A DNA stretch of 64,000 bases, taken from the NCBI GenBank assembly GCA_015680685.1, contig MNCI01005202.1:135031-199030 (forward strand), read 5' to 3'. Numbering within the stretch: position 1 is the stretch's first letter; every line of letters starts with the position of its first letter. The stretch comes from Gnetum montanum (lineage: Eukaryota > Streptophyta > Gnetopsida > Gnetales > Gnetaceae). The translations under genes and the position numbers were made by a program. Under the pieces are notes generated by a model. It made no database searches, had not been told where the DNA came from, and saw nothing but the letters and a program-made list of their open reading frames with translations. Below are positions 33,371 through 45,976 of the stretch, piece after piece.

Positions 33371-33929
33371 ATCCTAATTCATTTCTTTTAATTTTGTTTT
33401 AGTTACTAGCTAATCTTTTAAACATTTAATTTTGGAATTTTTTCTAAGTTGCTGCTCTGTTTTTGCACAATATTAAAGGTTTCCCATAAAAGAGGTTATG
33501 TTGTTAAAAAGTCTTAGATCAACTTAATAGTAATGTCTTAACAAAATTGCGCATAGAGAATTGAGGAAAATCTTTCGTATTTTGATCTTGAAGGGTTTGG
33601 ACAATTCGTAGTTATATTGAATTGGAATAGCTTTTCTGCGAAGTGTTTCCTTATGTCAATTTATCCTCTTATGTCAATTTATCCTCTGGTACTCACATTA
33701 TTTGACAAAGTTAGCGAAATTTCTTCTATGATAACTAATTACAGTTTCATACATAACCCAATCATTTTAACATTCACAATAGCAAACACATAATCACGTT
33801 TTCATAACCACTAAGTCTATTTGGAGATATTCAGGTCTTCATGTTGCACGAGACCAACAAACACCTAAATCTTATTTGAAGAACACCTTTGCATCCTGTG
33901 ATCCCAACGATCATGAGACTGGAGGCCCC

Positions 33930-35060
33930 AAACATTGGCAATTCCAAATGGTCACCAACACATGCACAAGATGGAGGGTGGTTTGACTTTTTCCCTAGAC
34001 ATTGAGGTGCATCCCCCCAGCATTGATACACCTTCCCCCTAGCGTAGAAGCAAGATGGACAAGATTTCAACATTCCATTAACTTCAACGTTGACCATGCA
34101 CTTCAGTGAGGATGGTAGTAGACCTAGTGTGAAGGAACAAAGTTAGCGTGGATGGTGTACCCTCGTTACTATTTTTGGTAAACAAAATGACCATGGGGGT
34201 ATGACACTTTCCATATATGGTAACCCCTGGATTTGGGCACCTACTCCACTTAAATGTGGAAAAATTTGTAGCAATTTGTTAGCTAATTTGTAGCCATTTT
34301 GTAGCCGAATGATAGTCATTTTGTAGCCAAAATCATGGCCCAAGACCTACAAAACCTAAGCCCTACATCATTTTGAGGTTCCACACATTGACACACTTTG
34401 AGCATTGGCATCTTGGCATCTAAAAGCTTTTGCACACTAGCAAAAATGCAACTTCTCAGACTCCCTTAGTGTGGAACCATTGTAACCTTGTGACCCCCAT
34501 TACCCCCTTAGGATTTGTGAACTTTAGGCATCCATGCTGCACTCCTAAGATCCTTAACTTTCAACATAGAGCATTCTAGCATTCCAAATCCCTCACACTT
34601 CTCAATCTCCTAGTAGTAGCCAATGTTACAAATCTAGAGTAGCAATAGAGAAGGTTTGATAACATCAGGAGTGCTGGAGCATTTAGATCATGGAGTGGAT
34701 TACATTAGCTTCGATAGATTCTGAACCCTTGCCCAAGTGAACCTTCCTTTGCTCTCCCATGGGCACATCTTGTACACATCCCTCAAATTCATTCTTTATT
34801 CTTTTTAATAAATTTAATTTTAGTTTGGTGTGCAATTTGCATTTGTTTTTAGTTTTCTAGATATGTAATTTTTGCATTTTATTTTCATAACCTCATTTAC
34901 CCTTCTTTAAGTCCTTAGGTGATCTACCAAACCATCCAAGGCATCCTAAATCTCATTTTTTAGAGGCCCTGGGGATTTGGAGTTGAGGTTGTTGCATCAA
35001 AACTTTTGATCTTTTAACAATCAAATTTTTTGATTACAATAGTTTTTTGACATTAGGAGG
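33930..35060 (+). repeat. LTR-like or 5' region repeat (copy X)
   Basis: This block is repeated in the same orientation at 60215-61440 (copy X'). Shared landmarks include TTACTATTTnTnGTAAA with GAATGACCATG, GGGAACCCTTG-type text, a TTTATTCTTTTTAA run, and the end GAGGCC.TGGGGATTT..GTTGAGG. It precedes a forward gag, so it may be the LTR or 5' untranslated region of that element. Clear TG..CA termini were not identified. Confidence 0.45.
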
Positions 35061-35756
35061 GCCTTTGCCCAATTTCTTCATCAAAATATGTTTGCCCCAT
35101 AGCCAACATCTCTCTCCTAGTTGAAATTTTCAATTTTTCACATTAAAAAGCCTTTGAATCTACTCATAAACCAACATTGCCACTCACATCACTATTGCAA
35201 AACCCTAAGTGTGAAAGTTGTAGGTGTATGGGATTTAGATTCTCACAAATCTGATGTGAATTCCTTGTCCAAAACCAGTGTTGACGTGGTGTGGAAGCTA
35301 TTCCCTGTTGTTGTCAAAATTTTCTTAGAAGAGGCAACGTTGATCATTTCCAACAACCAAACCCCCATCTCTCTTACTATGAAAATTGGTAGCTTGCCAA
35401 AACCATTTTGTTGGAAACTCATACTTTCCATTTTGATTGCCAAAACTTGCCCCCCACTTCACCAACATTGGATAGGAAGGTGTAAGATCTTTCCATCTCA
35501 TCCCCTTCTTCCCCCCATGCTACACCCAGTGTAGGTGTAGCTAGGAAGCCTAGTGTGGATGAGGTTTGGTACCACCTTTTTAGCTTACCATTTTTAGCAA
35601 AGGGGTGTACCCCCCATGACCCCCACTTACTATTTCTAGTAAGTAGCCCATTTTCATCCATATTTGCTTCTTTTAGCCATTTTTGAATTTCACTTGCTCG
35701 AATTTTTTCTCTTTTCACCCTTTTATAACCTCTTTCAAGCCATTTTCAACATCATA

Positions 35757-38700
35757 ACCATGTCATTCTAGTAGTTGACCAAGTTGCCTTTTGACTTTAT
35801 CAACAACATGTCTAGCCAGTAGGCTTTAAGGGTTTATGATCCCAAAGACCCCATTATTGTTGAGTGTAGGTAGTCTTTGTGACTTAAGGGGCATCTTGGA
35901 TTTTCAGTGATAAATGAAGAGTACTACAACTTTATTTATGCCAAAATCCAGGCTAGCCTACTGATTCCCTGCATGAAAGTAGAAGCCAAGAGGAAGTTTG
36001 AGCTTATATGATGTGATGGGAAGGAGTACATTCCTTCCCCATATGACCAAATAGCTCTCAACGAAATGCACATGCACATTTTGGTTCAACTTATTAAGAT
36101 GGAAGAGTTGGCTAGGAATGTTAGCTCGGATGAGCAACAAGAGGAGGAGGATGAGTTCAAGGCAAAATCTAAATAAGAGAACATCCTAGGGGGTTTGTTC
36201 CAACAAATAACCCCCAAAGCCACCATGCCTACCTCTATTCCTCTTGTCTCCATAGAACAGATGCCACCATCATCTACCCCTTCATATAAGACCATATTTG
36301 AGCCCACACCCATCATAGCTATGCACCAAGCACCATCAATGCCATAGTCTACCACCTTCCATTTCTCGATGTTACTTGCCACCCAACCTAGGTCAATGCA
36401 ACCATTGTTGGTGGTGGTTACCACCACCAACCCATTGACTAATTAGGTGGGGCCCACCATGGTACCTTAAGTAACCTAGGGGGCACATGCCTTCTTTATT
36501 CTGTTTGTGCTCCAAATACCAGCAAAAATGTCTTTGTCCTTGTTTGGGTTACTGACCACATCTATAATGCAACATTTCCCTTTTATTCTACAACTGATAA
36601 TGAGGTCACAAGCCTTCCAACAAATGCCACAATCATTTGTGCAAACCCCATAGCCAACAAGGGCACCACAAGGCCTGGATTAGGCCTTCTAGATGATCCA
36701 AGACCTAATGAGGGAGTTGAAGAGGCTTAAAGCCTCTACTTCTCAAAGCATTAAGATCATGAATTTTTACCAGGACGATCCCATCAATCTTGTGATCCCA
36801 CCATTGATGTTTCCTCCTAATGTACCCATCTGATAATTTAGTAAGTATAGTGGAGAAGGTGATTTCAATGCTCACCTTATAATATTTTGATTTGAGTGCT
36901 TGCTGTTGTAATCATGGACACACACCATAATGAGAATTTTTCCTATGTCCTTGATTGGGAAAGCACTTGATTGGTACCATGCCATGCCTAGAGGATTTAT
37001 ATTCTCTAGGCAGGGCATGGTACCAATTTGTTAACTACTTTAAGTATAACTTAAAGCTTGATACCATGCTTACCTAGTTGATGAAGGTCAAGTAGGGATC
37101 CCTCAAGCAAGTGTAAAAGTTCATCCAACGATGGAACAATATGCTAAATGAGATACTAGAGGCTATAGCTAAAACCCACCTTTTGGCTATATTTAAGGGG
37201 ATGGTCAATAATTTTATTAAATCTAAACTATACTACCTTGATCCATGATTGCTTAGTCAAGAATTCTCCAAAATAAAAAACATAGAGAATGCTACAAAAG
37301 CTAGTCATGACCCTACTTATGTGGCATACAAGAACCAACACACATAGAGGGACAAGAATAGAGATAAAAAAAAACAATGTGGTGATGACAACGATAACTA
37401 AAGAAGTCAAAACCACTAACCAAGGACCAAGAGACAATCCATCCAAGGCCCTTACTAATAATTGAGATAGCTAATGATCAACCTCTGGGGCCATTACATT
37501 GACCATGACTAGACCCAACTTTGAACAGAAGGACAAGATAAAATACATTAGGTTGTTGTTAAAGCTATCTGAACTATTAGACCAATTGTTGAAGAGTGGG
37601 TGCATTTAGTATAAGTAAATGATTGAGGCTTCTTGAAAGAAGCATGAGAGGCTATGTGAGATAGCCAAAGATACCACTCGAGTAACAAAGGATGGTCCAT
37701 AGCTACCTAAGTATTTTAAGCTAGATTATTTTTTCCACTATCATTGACTGCCTGGTCATGACATAAACTTCTACCTCATGCCAAAGGATGACCTATAGAA
37801 GATGATAGATAGGAAGAGTTGGTTCTAGATGTATCCAACCCTGTTCAACCATAAAACCAATTGATGTAAGTATATAAGGACCCCTTGAATGCCAACAACA
37901 TTGCTTATATTATATTAACATTTAATATTGATGACAATTAGAGACCTACGAGGGAATTATTCGTGATTTGAATACCCCCTCACAATAAAAGAACCTCTTT
38001 AGCTTCCACTAGCTTAAGATCCCCTTTTATCATGAAAGTAGCATCACAAGCATCTTTGAAGAAGCTTTTTATCATTAAGGTTCCCTAGCCCAACATGACC
38101 TAACTAGCCCGTACAACCAAATAGTAGCCTCCTGTGATGGCGAATGCCCCAACTTCTTACTCTCATACAACTAATATCAACTTGAAGGCCTCAACTAAGG
38201 AAAGGAGGAAGCCTACACAGAAGCTCAACAACAAAGATGATAAGCAAGCTAAGTCAAGGAAGGATGTGGGTCCATTGGAGCCTACTCCCATATCCTCAAT
38301 GTCCATGACTTCTACAACCCAAGCTACTTCCACAAGAACACCATAGAAGGATCCTAAGAGCCAAGATAAAAAGAAAGAAGAGAAGCCATAACAACCTAAT
38401 GTTGAAGTTCACATTTTAGGGTGCATGGAGGAAGTAAAGCACAATCAAGGTGACAAGGCCATGGCCAATGACAAGAGCTTCCTCAATGTGATGGAATAGG
38501 TTAAGCAGTTTCTCAAGTAGAAGAACACAATTTTGAGCCTATATGACCTGATCATGAATTCCATTACATATCATGAGATGCTAGTCAAGATGTTGATTTC
38601 CATCCCTATTATTGAGGACATCCCTACTAATGGGGAATTCCTCCATGTAGTGACGATTCCTTCTTCACCAAGGGAGAACAAGTCAACATCGCTAGTGTTT

Positions 38701-38760
38701 CATAATAGCGAAATCAAGACCAACCTCAAAATTGCAAGGTAAATAGGGCTCCTCTTTTCA
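35757..38760 (+). pseudogene. Ty3/gypsy gag, forward, decayed
   Basis: Plausible start region at 35805 (MSSQ, stop, then ALRVYDPKDPIIVECR). An N-terminal segment includes EEYYNFIYAKIQ and CDGKEYIPSPYDQIAL. The core gag domain at about 36830-37250 shows FSKYSGEGDFNAHL, RIFPMSLIGKALDWYH and, across frame changes, text of the ESVQ.FIQRWNN / THLLAIFKGMVN / SKLYYLDP type. A degenerate His-rich knuckle-like segment (FHYH.LPGHDINFYLMPKDD) lies near 37725-37800. A Lys-rich linker follows (open piece at 38134-38346). Gag is the particle protein. Numerous stops show the copy is inactive. Confidence 0.75.
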
Positions 38761-38779
38761 TCACAATTTAGGTATGATA

Positions 38780-39390
38780 GTATAAGTTGCATTGGGTGCA
38801 TGTGGATGATGGGGCTACAAAAAACATCATCCCATGCATCATAGTTGAATGTTTAGGCTTGACTGAGCAAATGCAACATATGACAATCGTAGCTCTCAAG
38901 TCCTTCAATGGATCAAGAGCTACTATCAAGGGGTCTATATCCTTTGATTTTGTTTTAGGGGAATGATTCCCCACAATTATTAACTTATTAGTGGTGGAGG
39001 AGACACTAAGGTTTAACCTTATCATAGGATGACCTTGGTTGGCTCAGTTACAAGTTGTGTCTTTACCTATCCACCAAGAGATTCACCTTCCTTATGAGGG
39101 AGGTGAAATCATCATTCAAAATTATAATGTTGTTCCCTTGGTTGCTAACAACATGGATATAGAGTAGGGGTTTGAAGTCGAGTTTCAAGAAGACACTCCC
39201 AACCATGAGGTCTAGTAATCAAAAAGAGAGGAGAAAGCCAAGAATGACAACAATGGACAATGGGATGTGCTATGGGACAAACTCCCTTTCAACATTGTTG
39301 GTGAAGGGGATGGAAAATACAAACTTGTGTAGAATAGGCCTTACATATTTCCTAATCTTTCAAAGATTAGGAAGAATATGAACAAGTGAT
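38780..39390 (+). pseudogene. Ty3/gypsy protease region, forward, decayed
   Basis: The plus strand reads VDDGATKNIIPCIIVECLGL, consistent with the retropepsin active-site region (D-x-G followed by hydrophobics). Then come ALKSFNGSRATIKGSISFDF, LLVVEETLRFNLIIG and PWLAQLQVVSLPIHQEIHLP, the last being the G-x-PWL-type segment. About 300 bp of it (from 38902) is repeated at 46781-47130. One stop interrupts the region. It follows gag as expected, but reverse transcriptase is 16 kb further on. Confidence 0.7.
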
Positions 39391-39399
39391 GTAAACCTT

Positions 39400-40128
39400 G
39401 ACCTTTCCACCCATGCCCTTATGACCATGTAGCCATATGTATCAATAGCCATGTGGCCTAAAATTTCTTTATTGACTTGTTATGCCCTTTTGTATGCTTT
39501 ATTTTAATCTTTTATGCATGTAACCTAAGGTTTTACTTTCATTTGCATTTTTATTTATTAAAGCATTTCTCTTTTTTTATCTTCCCTTTTAGCATGTTAT
39601 AAACTTCAAAAACTTTATAAAAATTTAAAAACTAGAAAACCCATAAAAACTTTAAAATAGAAAAATGCCAGAAATATTAGTTTCCTTATAATGTGGAGCT
39701 ACCATGGCCTAAAACTGGCAAAACCCATGACCTATCAAGGTCTTAAACTAGCTTTGTAGTCTGCTAAGGCTCTAAATTAGCACTATAGTCTACTAAGACT
39801 TTAAACTAGCACTGCAGCCTGCCATGGTCTTAAATTGACAATAAACGTATGGCCCACCATGGCCTAAAATTGGCAAGCAACCATTATCCTATAGTCATTC
39901 GTAATCTTATAGTTTAGCCATTTTTTACATAATCAATGTAGCCATTCTCAACATAGTTATTTACAAAATTTATAGCCTTAAAACCTTAAAATAGTAAAGT
40001 CATTAACAACATATATAGCCAAAACTAAAATTGAAACTTAAAATTTAAGACCTTTAAAAAAAATGTACATAGCCATGGCGACACTATGTGGCATATATAT
40101 TAAAACAATAAATCATAAGTGTCAAACT
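39400..40128 (+). mobile_element. Gypsy noncoding spacer with CCATGGCCTAAA-type repeats
   Basis: Loose repeats of the type ATGGCCTAAAACTGGCAA / AAGGTCTTAAACTAGC recur here and again near 47500-47720, 55320-55400 and 59130-59200, always in forward orientation and next to coding blocks. They seem to be a family-specific spacer. The copia element at 40129 is inserted in it. Confidence 0.55.
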
Positions 40129-41356
40129 TGTGGATTCTTGAACTTAGAAGGGGGAGAGGGATGAATAAGTTCCCCAAATTTAAAAAATTCTTTGAGACAA
40201 AGCATACACCAAAATTAACATGGTTCCTCAACTTGGGTAGTTCACACTTGGAGGATAGTTTGCTAGTACACCTTTGGAAAATGTGGTTTGAAGGATACCA
40301 CACCCTATACAAGCTCTAAGCTCTGCTTGAGAGTGATTCGATGCCATGAATCCACTTAACCCCCCAAGGCATCGACAAGCTCAAAATGTGATTTTCAGGA
40401 TTCCACAACATTTACAACTGAGCTCTACTTTGAAGTGTTGTGACACTACACCAACACATAATACTATAGGATCCTAAAAAGCTCAAGCAAGATGCCTTCC
40501 TACAAGAAGCACATCAACCCTGCAGGGTAGCAAAAGAGAACAAAAATTACAAGAAATGAATGCAATGAAGTTTGTTGATCCTTGTATTTTTATGTACAGA
40601 TCACTTTGACCAATTACAACAGATAAAAGTTAATACAATAAGGAACAATAATAAGAGAATGATGATTATAATGATTGCTTGACAATGACATTTGAAAGTA
40701 CACAATGTGTGGACATTTCCCAATGGAATGAAGTCTTCTTATAGCCAATATGTTTCTAAAATCACCTTGGAATTTATGAAACAACTATATAATAGTCACT
40801 AGAGACATCTTCTTTGAGGTTGAGATGTCTTTTTGCATTAGACCTTTATTCGAGAGAGATGTATTCTATACTAGAAAGATGTCTTTGTAGAGACATCTTT
40901 AGGAAGATGTCTTTTTGTTCTTTCTTACTAGAAATATGTTTGCTATTTTTCAAAGATGCCTTTGTTTGAGCAACCTTCAATTTGGCTAAGACGTCTACTA
41001 TTTTTTGGAGATGTCTTTATGAATTTCCTTCACTTTGGCCAAGATGTTTACTATTTCTTGGAGATGTTTTTCTTTAGTTTTCTTTTCTCTTTGAAATCTT
41101 CATTCCTTGTCCTTGCTCTTGAACGGTTGCATGCTCCATAAGTTCTTGATGATGTTCTTGTGAGTCCTTTACTCTTGTTCCTAAATTTCTTATGAGGTTC
41201 TTGTCCATACCTATTATGAAGTCCTTGTTCATAATCTTGTTCATGCCAAATCTTTATGAAGTTCTCATCCATAATCTTGTCCTGCAAACACAACACCATG
41301 CAAACCTCCTTGATTCTTCATTTTCCTTAAGGTTTTGACATATCAAAAGGTTAATA
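40129..41356 (-). mobile_element. 3' LTR of the gag-only copia element
   Basis: 1228 bp, from TATTAACC at 41356 (decayed TGTTGACC) to CA at 40129-40130. It matches the 5' LTR at both ends and in between (for example CAATGGAATGAAGTCTTCTT at 40721 versus 45311). The purine tract AAAAGAGGGAGAT (minus, 41371-41357) adjoins its start. Confidence 0.8.
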
Positions 41357-41371
41357 ATCTCCCTCTTTTGG
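41357..41371 (-). other. Polypurine tract of the copia element
   Basis: The minus strand reads AAAAGAGGGAGATTA directly before the 3' LTR. The sister LTR at 30.4-31.2 kb has AAAAAGCGGGAGAT at the same place. Confidence 0.65.
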
Positions 41372-43378
41372 TAGTGTCCAAAACTTAAGAATATGGATTA
41401 ATATAATCACAATGTAGCTACTAAGCAATTCTGCTCCTTTTTGGACATGAACAAAAAGGGAATGAAGGAAGAGAAAGATGCCATAGATTTAAGGATAATG
41501 TTATACTATAAGAAGTAGAATTTGTTACTAAGGATATATCATTTTAGAACAAAAACATCTAGAAAGTCATTGCATATGAATCACTCCTCATGAAAGGATC
41601 TATAGCAAAGTCAAGCATCTGCAAAAGAAAAAAATGAGGTTAGACATTCCATAGGGCTAATAAAGTAAAGTCATTTATATTAAAATCAATCCTTTATCTA
41701 TTCAACTCAAAATTCATAGTAGGTATAGGATTTTTAATCAATATCCTATTTAAAAACCAAGGAGCCTTTTGAGCAATCAATTAAATAGCAACTCCAAATT
41801 GAAATTATGCATATTACAATATATGAGAAGGTTTAACTTAAGGCTTTTTAGAAAAGATGATTTTTCCATAAGAATAAAAAACCATACATATATAATTAGA
41901 AAGGTAATCACATTGTGTAGAAACATTTACAAAACTAAATAATCTAATAGTACCAAATATATCCTCTTATAAGTGCTTATTAATGGAGCTAACACCACAT
42001 ATTAACAGAAGGTAGACTTTCTTAATACAAGAAGGTAAAAACATGATACTAGATAAAGCAATACATTCTAACACCCTAAATGTATAAAAGAGCAATCACA
42101 ACCAAACATTTATTGTTCAAAATATCTATTTACATAGATATACTTCAAGTTTAATCCAAAGAAATTGGAAACACCATTTCGAGTTCCAATGAGAGTACTT
42201 AAGATTCTTAAAGATAAGGATCATAGGTAGTTAGAGTGAATATAATCAAGAGAGATTTCAAGTTAGGTCATAAAATTTTTAGAAGAATTTACTAATAAGG
42301 ATCTTTAAAAAATTACAAAAAAAAAAGACTCTTCTTTGCCCATCATTTTTTTGATGAGGGAGAGTTAAAATGAAGATTTGCTCCTAGAGTGCCTTTTGGT
42401 AAAAGCATCAAAGGACTCCCCCTATACTGGTGCCTCCTTGAAAGATAATTGATGATTAGGTACATGCTTCCTATGCAATAGTGTAGATTCTAAAGCTCTT
42501 TTTGATTCAACTTAATCTTTTCTCATCAAAGTACCAACTCTACAAACCAATGTTAAAATGAAGTGTGGAGACTAGAATCTCCTATTAGTACTAATAGTTC
42601 CTCTGAAAAAGGTTTTTCAAAAAAAAAATAAAAAAATCATGATTTTTATCAAAGAAGCCAATTTAATATTTTTAATATTAAAAAAGAATATAAAAATGTA
42701 TAGGTCATCATGAATGCAACCAAAGTCAGTATTCAATAAATTCAATTTAAATTCCACACCACAAACCTTCATAAATTCAATTACACCAAGTAAGGGAAAA
42801 TACCAAAAAAAAATTCTAATAAAGTGCTGATCTAGGGTTAGCATCCTACAAATAAAGTAAGAACATATCAAAAATGATTTTGGACTTATATAATTTAGCA
42901 AGAAAGGATAGAAACTTACCTTAACTTATCTTGCTTGCAATAGAGAGGATGAAGATTAATGAATTTTGAGATGAGGTCCTGTACCATGAAGCATCTTTTT
43001 ATCTTTTGGTTCTTTTTCATTAGATCTTTTGCATGATGATTCTATTTTCTCATGTTCTTTATGAATAAATCCTTGATCACTTATTTCATCATCTATTTAT
43101 TTGAAGAAAATTTCAATTCTCCACTTCTTTTCATTTTCATCTACTATTTGCAAAAAGCCTTTACCTAAATCCTTTTGACAAGACCAAGAATCATTCTTAT
43201 TTTTATTATCATGAAAATAACCAAGCTTTGTATTACTACCACAATTTTTATGGATAAGTAAAGTATTTTTCTCATGAATGAGATTATCAAACCTAGTTGT
43301 GCTTGTCTTTGAGCTAGAATCTTCTTGTGAGACTTTCTCTAAATCTTCGTTCTTAGGTAGCTCACAATTCTTTCTTTT
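41372..43378 (-). mobile_element. Noncoding interior of the copia element
   Basis: Two kilobases between the gag and the polypurine tract carry no protease, integrase, reverse transcriptase or RNase H motif on either strand. This absence defines the element as gag-only. It is AT-rich with short poly-A runs. Confidence 0.6.
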
Positions 43379-44655
43379 TTAAAGGCTTCTACAATCCTTA
43401 ATCATAGGGGTTAGTTGATGAATCTTAGCTTTTATGTTTGAGATCTCTCCTTTTAACTCAGTGTGAATCTCATCAAGTTTTGTATTCAAAAATTTCTTTA
43501 CTTTTCTAATTAAGTAATGAAGGATGAGAATCTCTTCTTGTAATTCACTATATCTTTCATCATTTTTTCCTTGTAGATCATTAGTAGCTTGAGGTAAATC
43601 TTCCTCAATTAGAGCCATTCATATGAGTTGAGAATCTTTGGTAGATTCATCTACTTCCTCTTCACTTTGCTCAGCATCATCCCAACTTGTGTAGAAGTTG
43701 GTTATTTTCAATTCCTCATCATTGAATCTATTCTTTTGCTACATCCTGCTATTGCTAGGACATTTAGAGGCCATATGGCCTCTTCCATCACAATTCCAAC
43801 ATTCTATAGAAGAGAATTCAATGTTAGAATTTAAAAATTTTTTACCTCTTTTTATATCTTTGAATATATTGGATCTTTTCTAATTTGGCCACTTGCTTCT
43901 TACTATTAATTGTTGTAGCTTCCTTGAGAAAAAGGAAATTTCATCTTTGCTGCCCTCATCATGGTTAGTGCAATCCTTCTTCTTGGATGTAGTCTTTAAA
44001 GTGATGGTTTTTTTTTTTTGAATAGCTCCTTCGCTTATGAGGTTCATTTCATAAGCAATGAGAGCACTTTGAAGCTCTTCAAATTTCAAAGTAGAGAAAT
44101 CTCAAATTTCCTCCTAGATGTGACCTTTGGTTTGAACTCTACCTAAAGTATTTTGATCATTTTAATGATGACATCAATCTTGGGAAAATATTTACTAGTT
44201 CCTCTAATGGCTACAATAATATCATTTTCTCTAGAGAAGTAATCTTTTATTTTCTCACCTTCTTTCATTTTAAGCTTATCATATTTGCTTTGAAAAACTA
44301 ACAATTTAGATTGTTTGACAATAAAGGTTCCTTCATAAGGATCTTCTAATGTTTGCGAAATTTCATTGGCCATTTTACAACCTACTACTTTATTAAACTT
44401 AGATTTTTTCAAAGTGCAATATAAATATTTTTTGGATTTTGAGTCAAACATAAACTTATCTTTCTCCTCTTGTGTCCATTTATTGTAGGGCTTGATGGTT
44501 CCAATGGAGCTAGCGATAGGTAGAGTGTACACTTCAAGGATAGACTCCCAAACTTTGAACTCCATAGATTTGAAGAATCCTTGCATCCTAGCTTTTCAAT
44601 AAGTGAAGTCAAATCCATCAAACATGGATGGATTTCTATAAGATGTCCCCTCCAT
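43379..44655 (-). pseudogene. Copia-type gag (UBN2-like) with zinc knuckle, broken
   Basis: Starts at ATG 44655-44653 (MEGTSYRNPSMFDGFDFTY then a stop). The long open piece 44586-44143 carries the gag core: MQGFFKSMEFKVWESI, YNKWTQEEKDKFMFDSKSKK, NEISQTLEDPYEGT, LLVFQSKYDKLKMKEGE and DYFSREN. A CCHC knuckle, CWNCDGRGHMASKC, lies near 43800-43755, in the proper C-x2-C-x4-H-x4-C spacing. The last piece 43618-43379 is a charged coiled coil (ERYSELQEEILILHYLIRK), unusual as a gag tail. Gag would package element RNA. At least three stops or frame changes lie in the region. Confidence 0.85.
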
Positions 44656-44687
44656 TGTTTACTCTTGAAGTTAATGACAAAGAAGAG

Positions 44688-44705
44688 TATGAGGCTCCAA
44701 TACCA
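44688..44705 (-). other. Primer binding site (tRNA-Met type) of the copia element
   Basis: The minus strand reads TGGTATTGGAGCCTC two bases after the LTR end, matching the initiator tRNA-Met site TGGTATCAGAGCC of plant copia elements with two changes. Confidence 0.8.
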
Positions 44706-44707
44706 CT

Positions 44708-45869
44708 TGTGGATCATTGAACTTAAAAGGGAGGGATGAATAAGTTCCGTAAATTAAAAAAATTCTTTGAGACAAAGCACACACCAAAATTAATGTGTTT
44801 CCCAACTTGAGTAGTCTACACTTGGAGGATAGTTTGGTAGCATACCTCTAAACCTTGTTGCTCTCAAAATGTAATTTGAAGAATACCACACCCTGTACAA
44901 GCTCTAAGCTCCACTTTGGAGTGATTTAACACCATAAATCTACTCAACCCCACAAGGTCCCAACAAACTTAGAATGTGGTTTCCAAAATTTCACAACCTT
45001 TACAACTTGAGCTCTACTTTGGAGTGTCATGGCACTGCACCAACACTTAATCCTGCAAGATCTCGACAAGCTCAAGAAAGATGCCTTCTCGCAAGAAGTA
45101 CATCAACCTCGTAGGGTAGCAAAAGAGAACAACAATTATAAGGAATAAATGCAAATAAGTTTTCTAATCCTTGTACTTTGAGGTACAACTCACTTTGACC
45201 AATTACAACAAACAAAAGATAGTACAATGAGGAACAATAACAAGAGAATGATGATTACAATGATTTCTTAATAATGACACTTAAAAGTACATAATGCTTA
45301 CACATTTTTCAATGGAATGAAGTCTTCTTATAGCCAATATGTTTTTGAAATTACCTTGGAATTCATGCAAAAGCTATCTAACAGTCATTGGAGACATCTT
45401 CTTCAAGGCTAATACATCTTTCTACGTTAGACGTTCATTTGGGAGAGACATCTTCTTCACTAGAAAGACATCTTTGCAGAGACATCTTTCTTACTAGAAA
45501 GATGTTTATTACTTTTCAAAGATGTCTTTGTCTAAGAAACCTTCAATTCAACCAAGATGTTTGTTGTTTTCTAGAGACATCTTTCTTTAGTTTTATTTGC
45601 TCTTTAAAATCTTCATTCCTTGTCCTTGCTCTTGAACTTTTGCATGCTTCACAAGTTCTTGATGATGTTCTTGTGAGTCCTTTGCTCTTGCTTCTAAATT
45701 GCTTATGAGGTCATTTTTCATGCCTATTATTAAGTCCTTATTCATAATCTTCTTCTTGCCAGATCTTGATGAATTTTTCATCCATAATCTTATCCTACAA
45801 ATACAACACCACACAAACATCCTTTATTCTCCATTTTCCTTAAGATTTTGACATACCAAATGGTCAACA
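44708..45869 (-). mobile_element. 5' LTR of the gag-only copia element
   Basis: 1162 bp, start TGTTGACC at 45869 and end CCACA at 44708. It pairs with the LTR at 40129-41356 along most of its length. Confidence 0.8.
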
Positions 45870-45976
45870 AAATTGTATAAAACTCAAACATAGGCCAAAA
45901 CTAGCCATATAACATCCAATATGAAATCTAAAATGAAATCAACAACAAGTACTATCACATCAAGTGTTTGGTAGTG

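Larger units (their letters stand above)
40129..45869 (-). mobile_element. Gag-only copia-type LTR element (TR-GAG-like)
   Basis: The 5741-bp element has LTRs of 1162 and 1228 bp beginning TGTTGACC (5') or the decayed TATTAACC (3'), a tRNA-Met-type primer site, a copia gag with UBN2-like core and zinc knuckle, a purine tract and no pol. The flanking 5-mers are AAACT (40124-40128) and AAATT (45870-45874), a target duplication with one transition. It sits inside the gypsy spacer: sequence left of it continues to its right as judged from the duplicate copy at 47.9-48.1 kb. Non-autonomous; it would rely on pol from another copia element. Confidence 0.8.
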
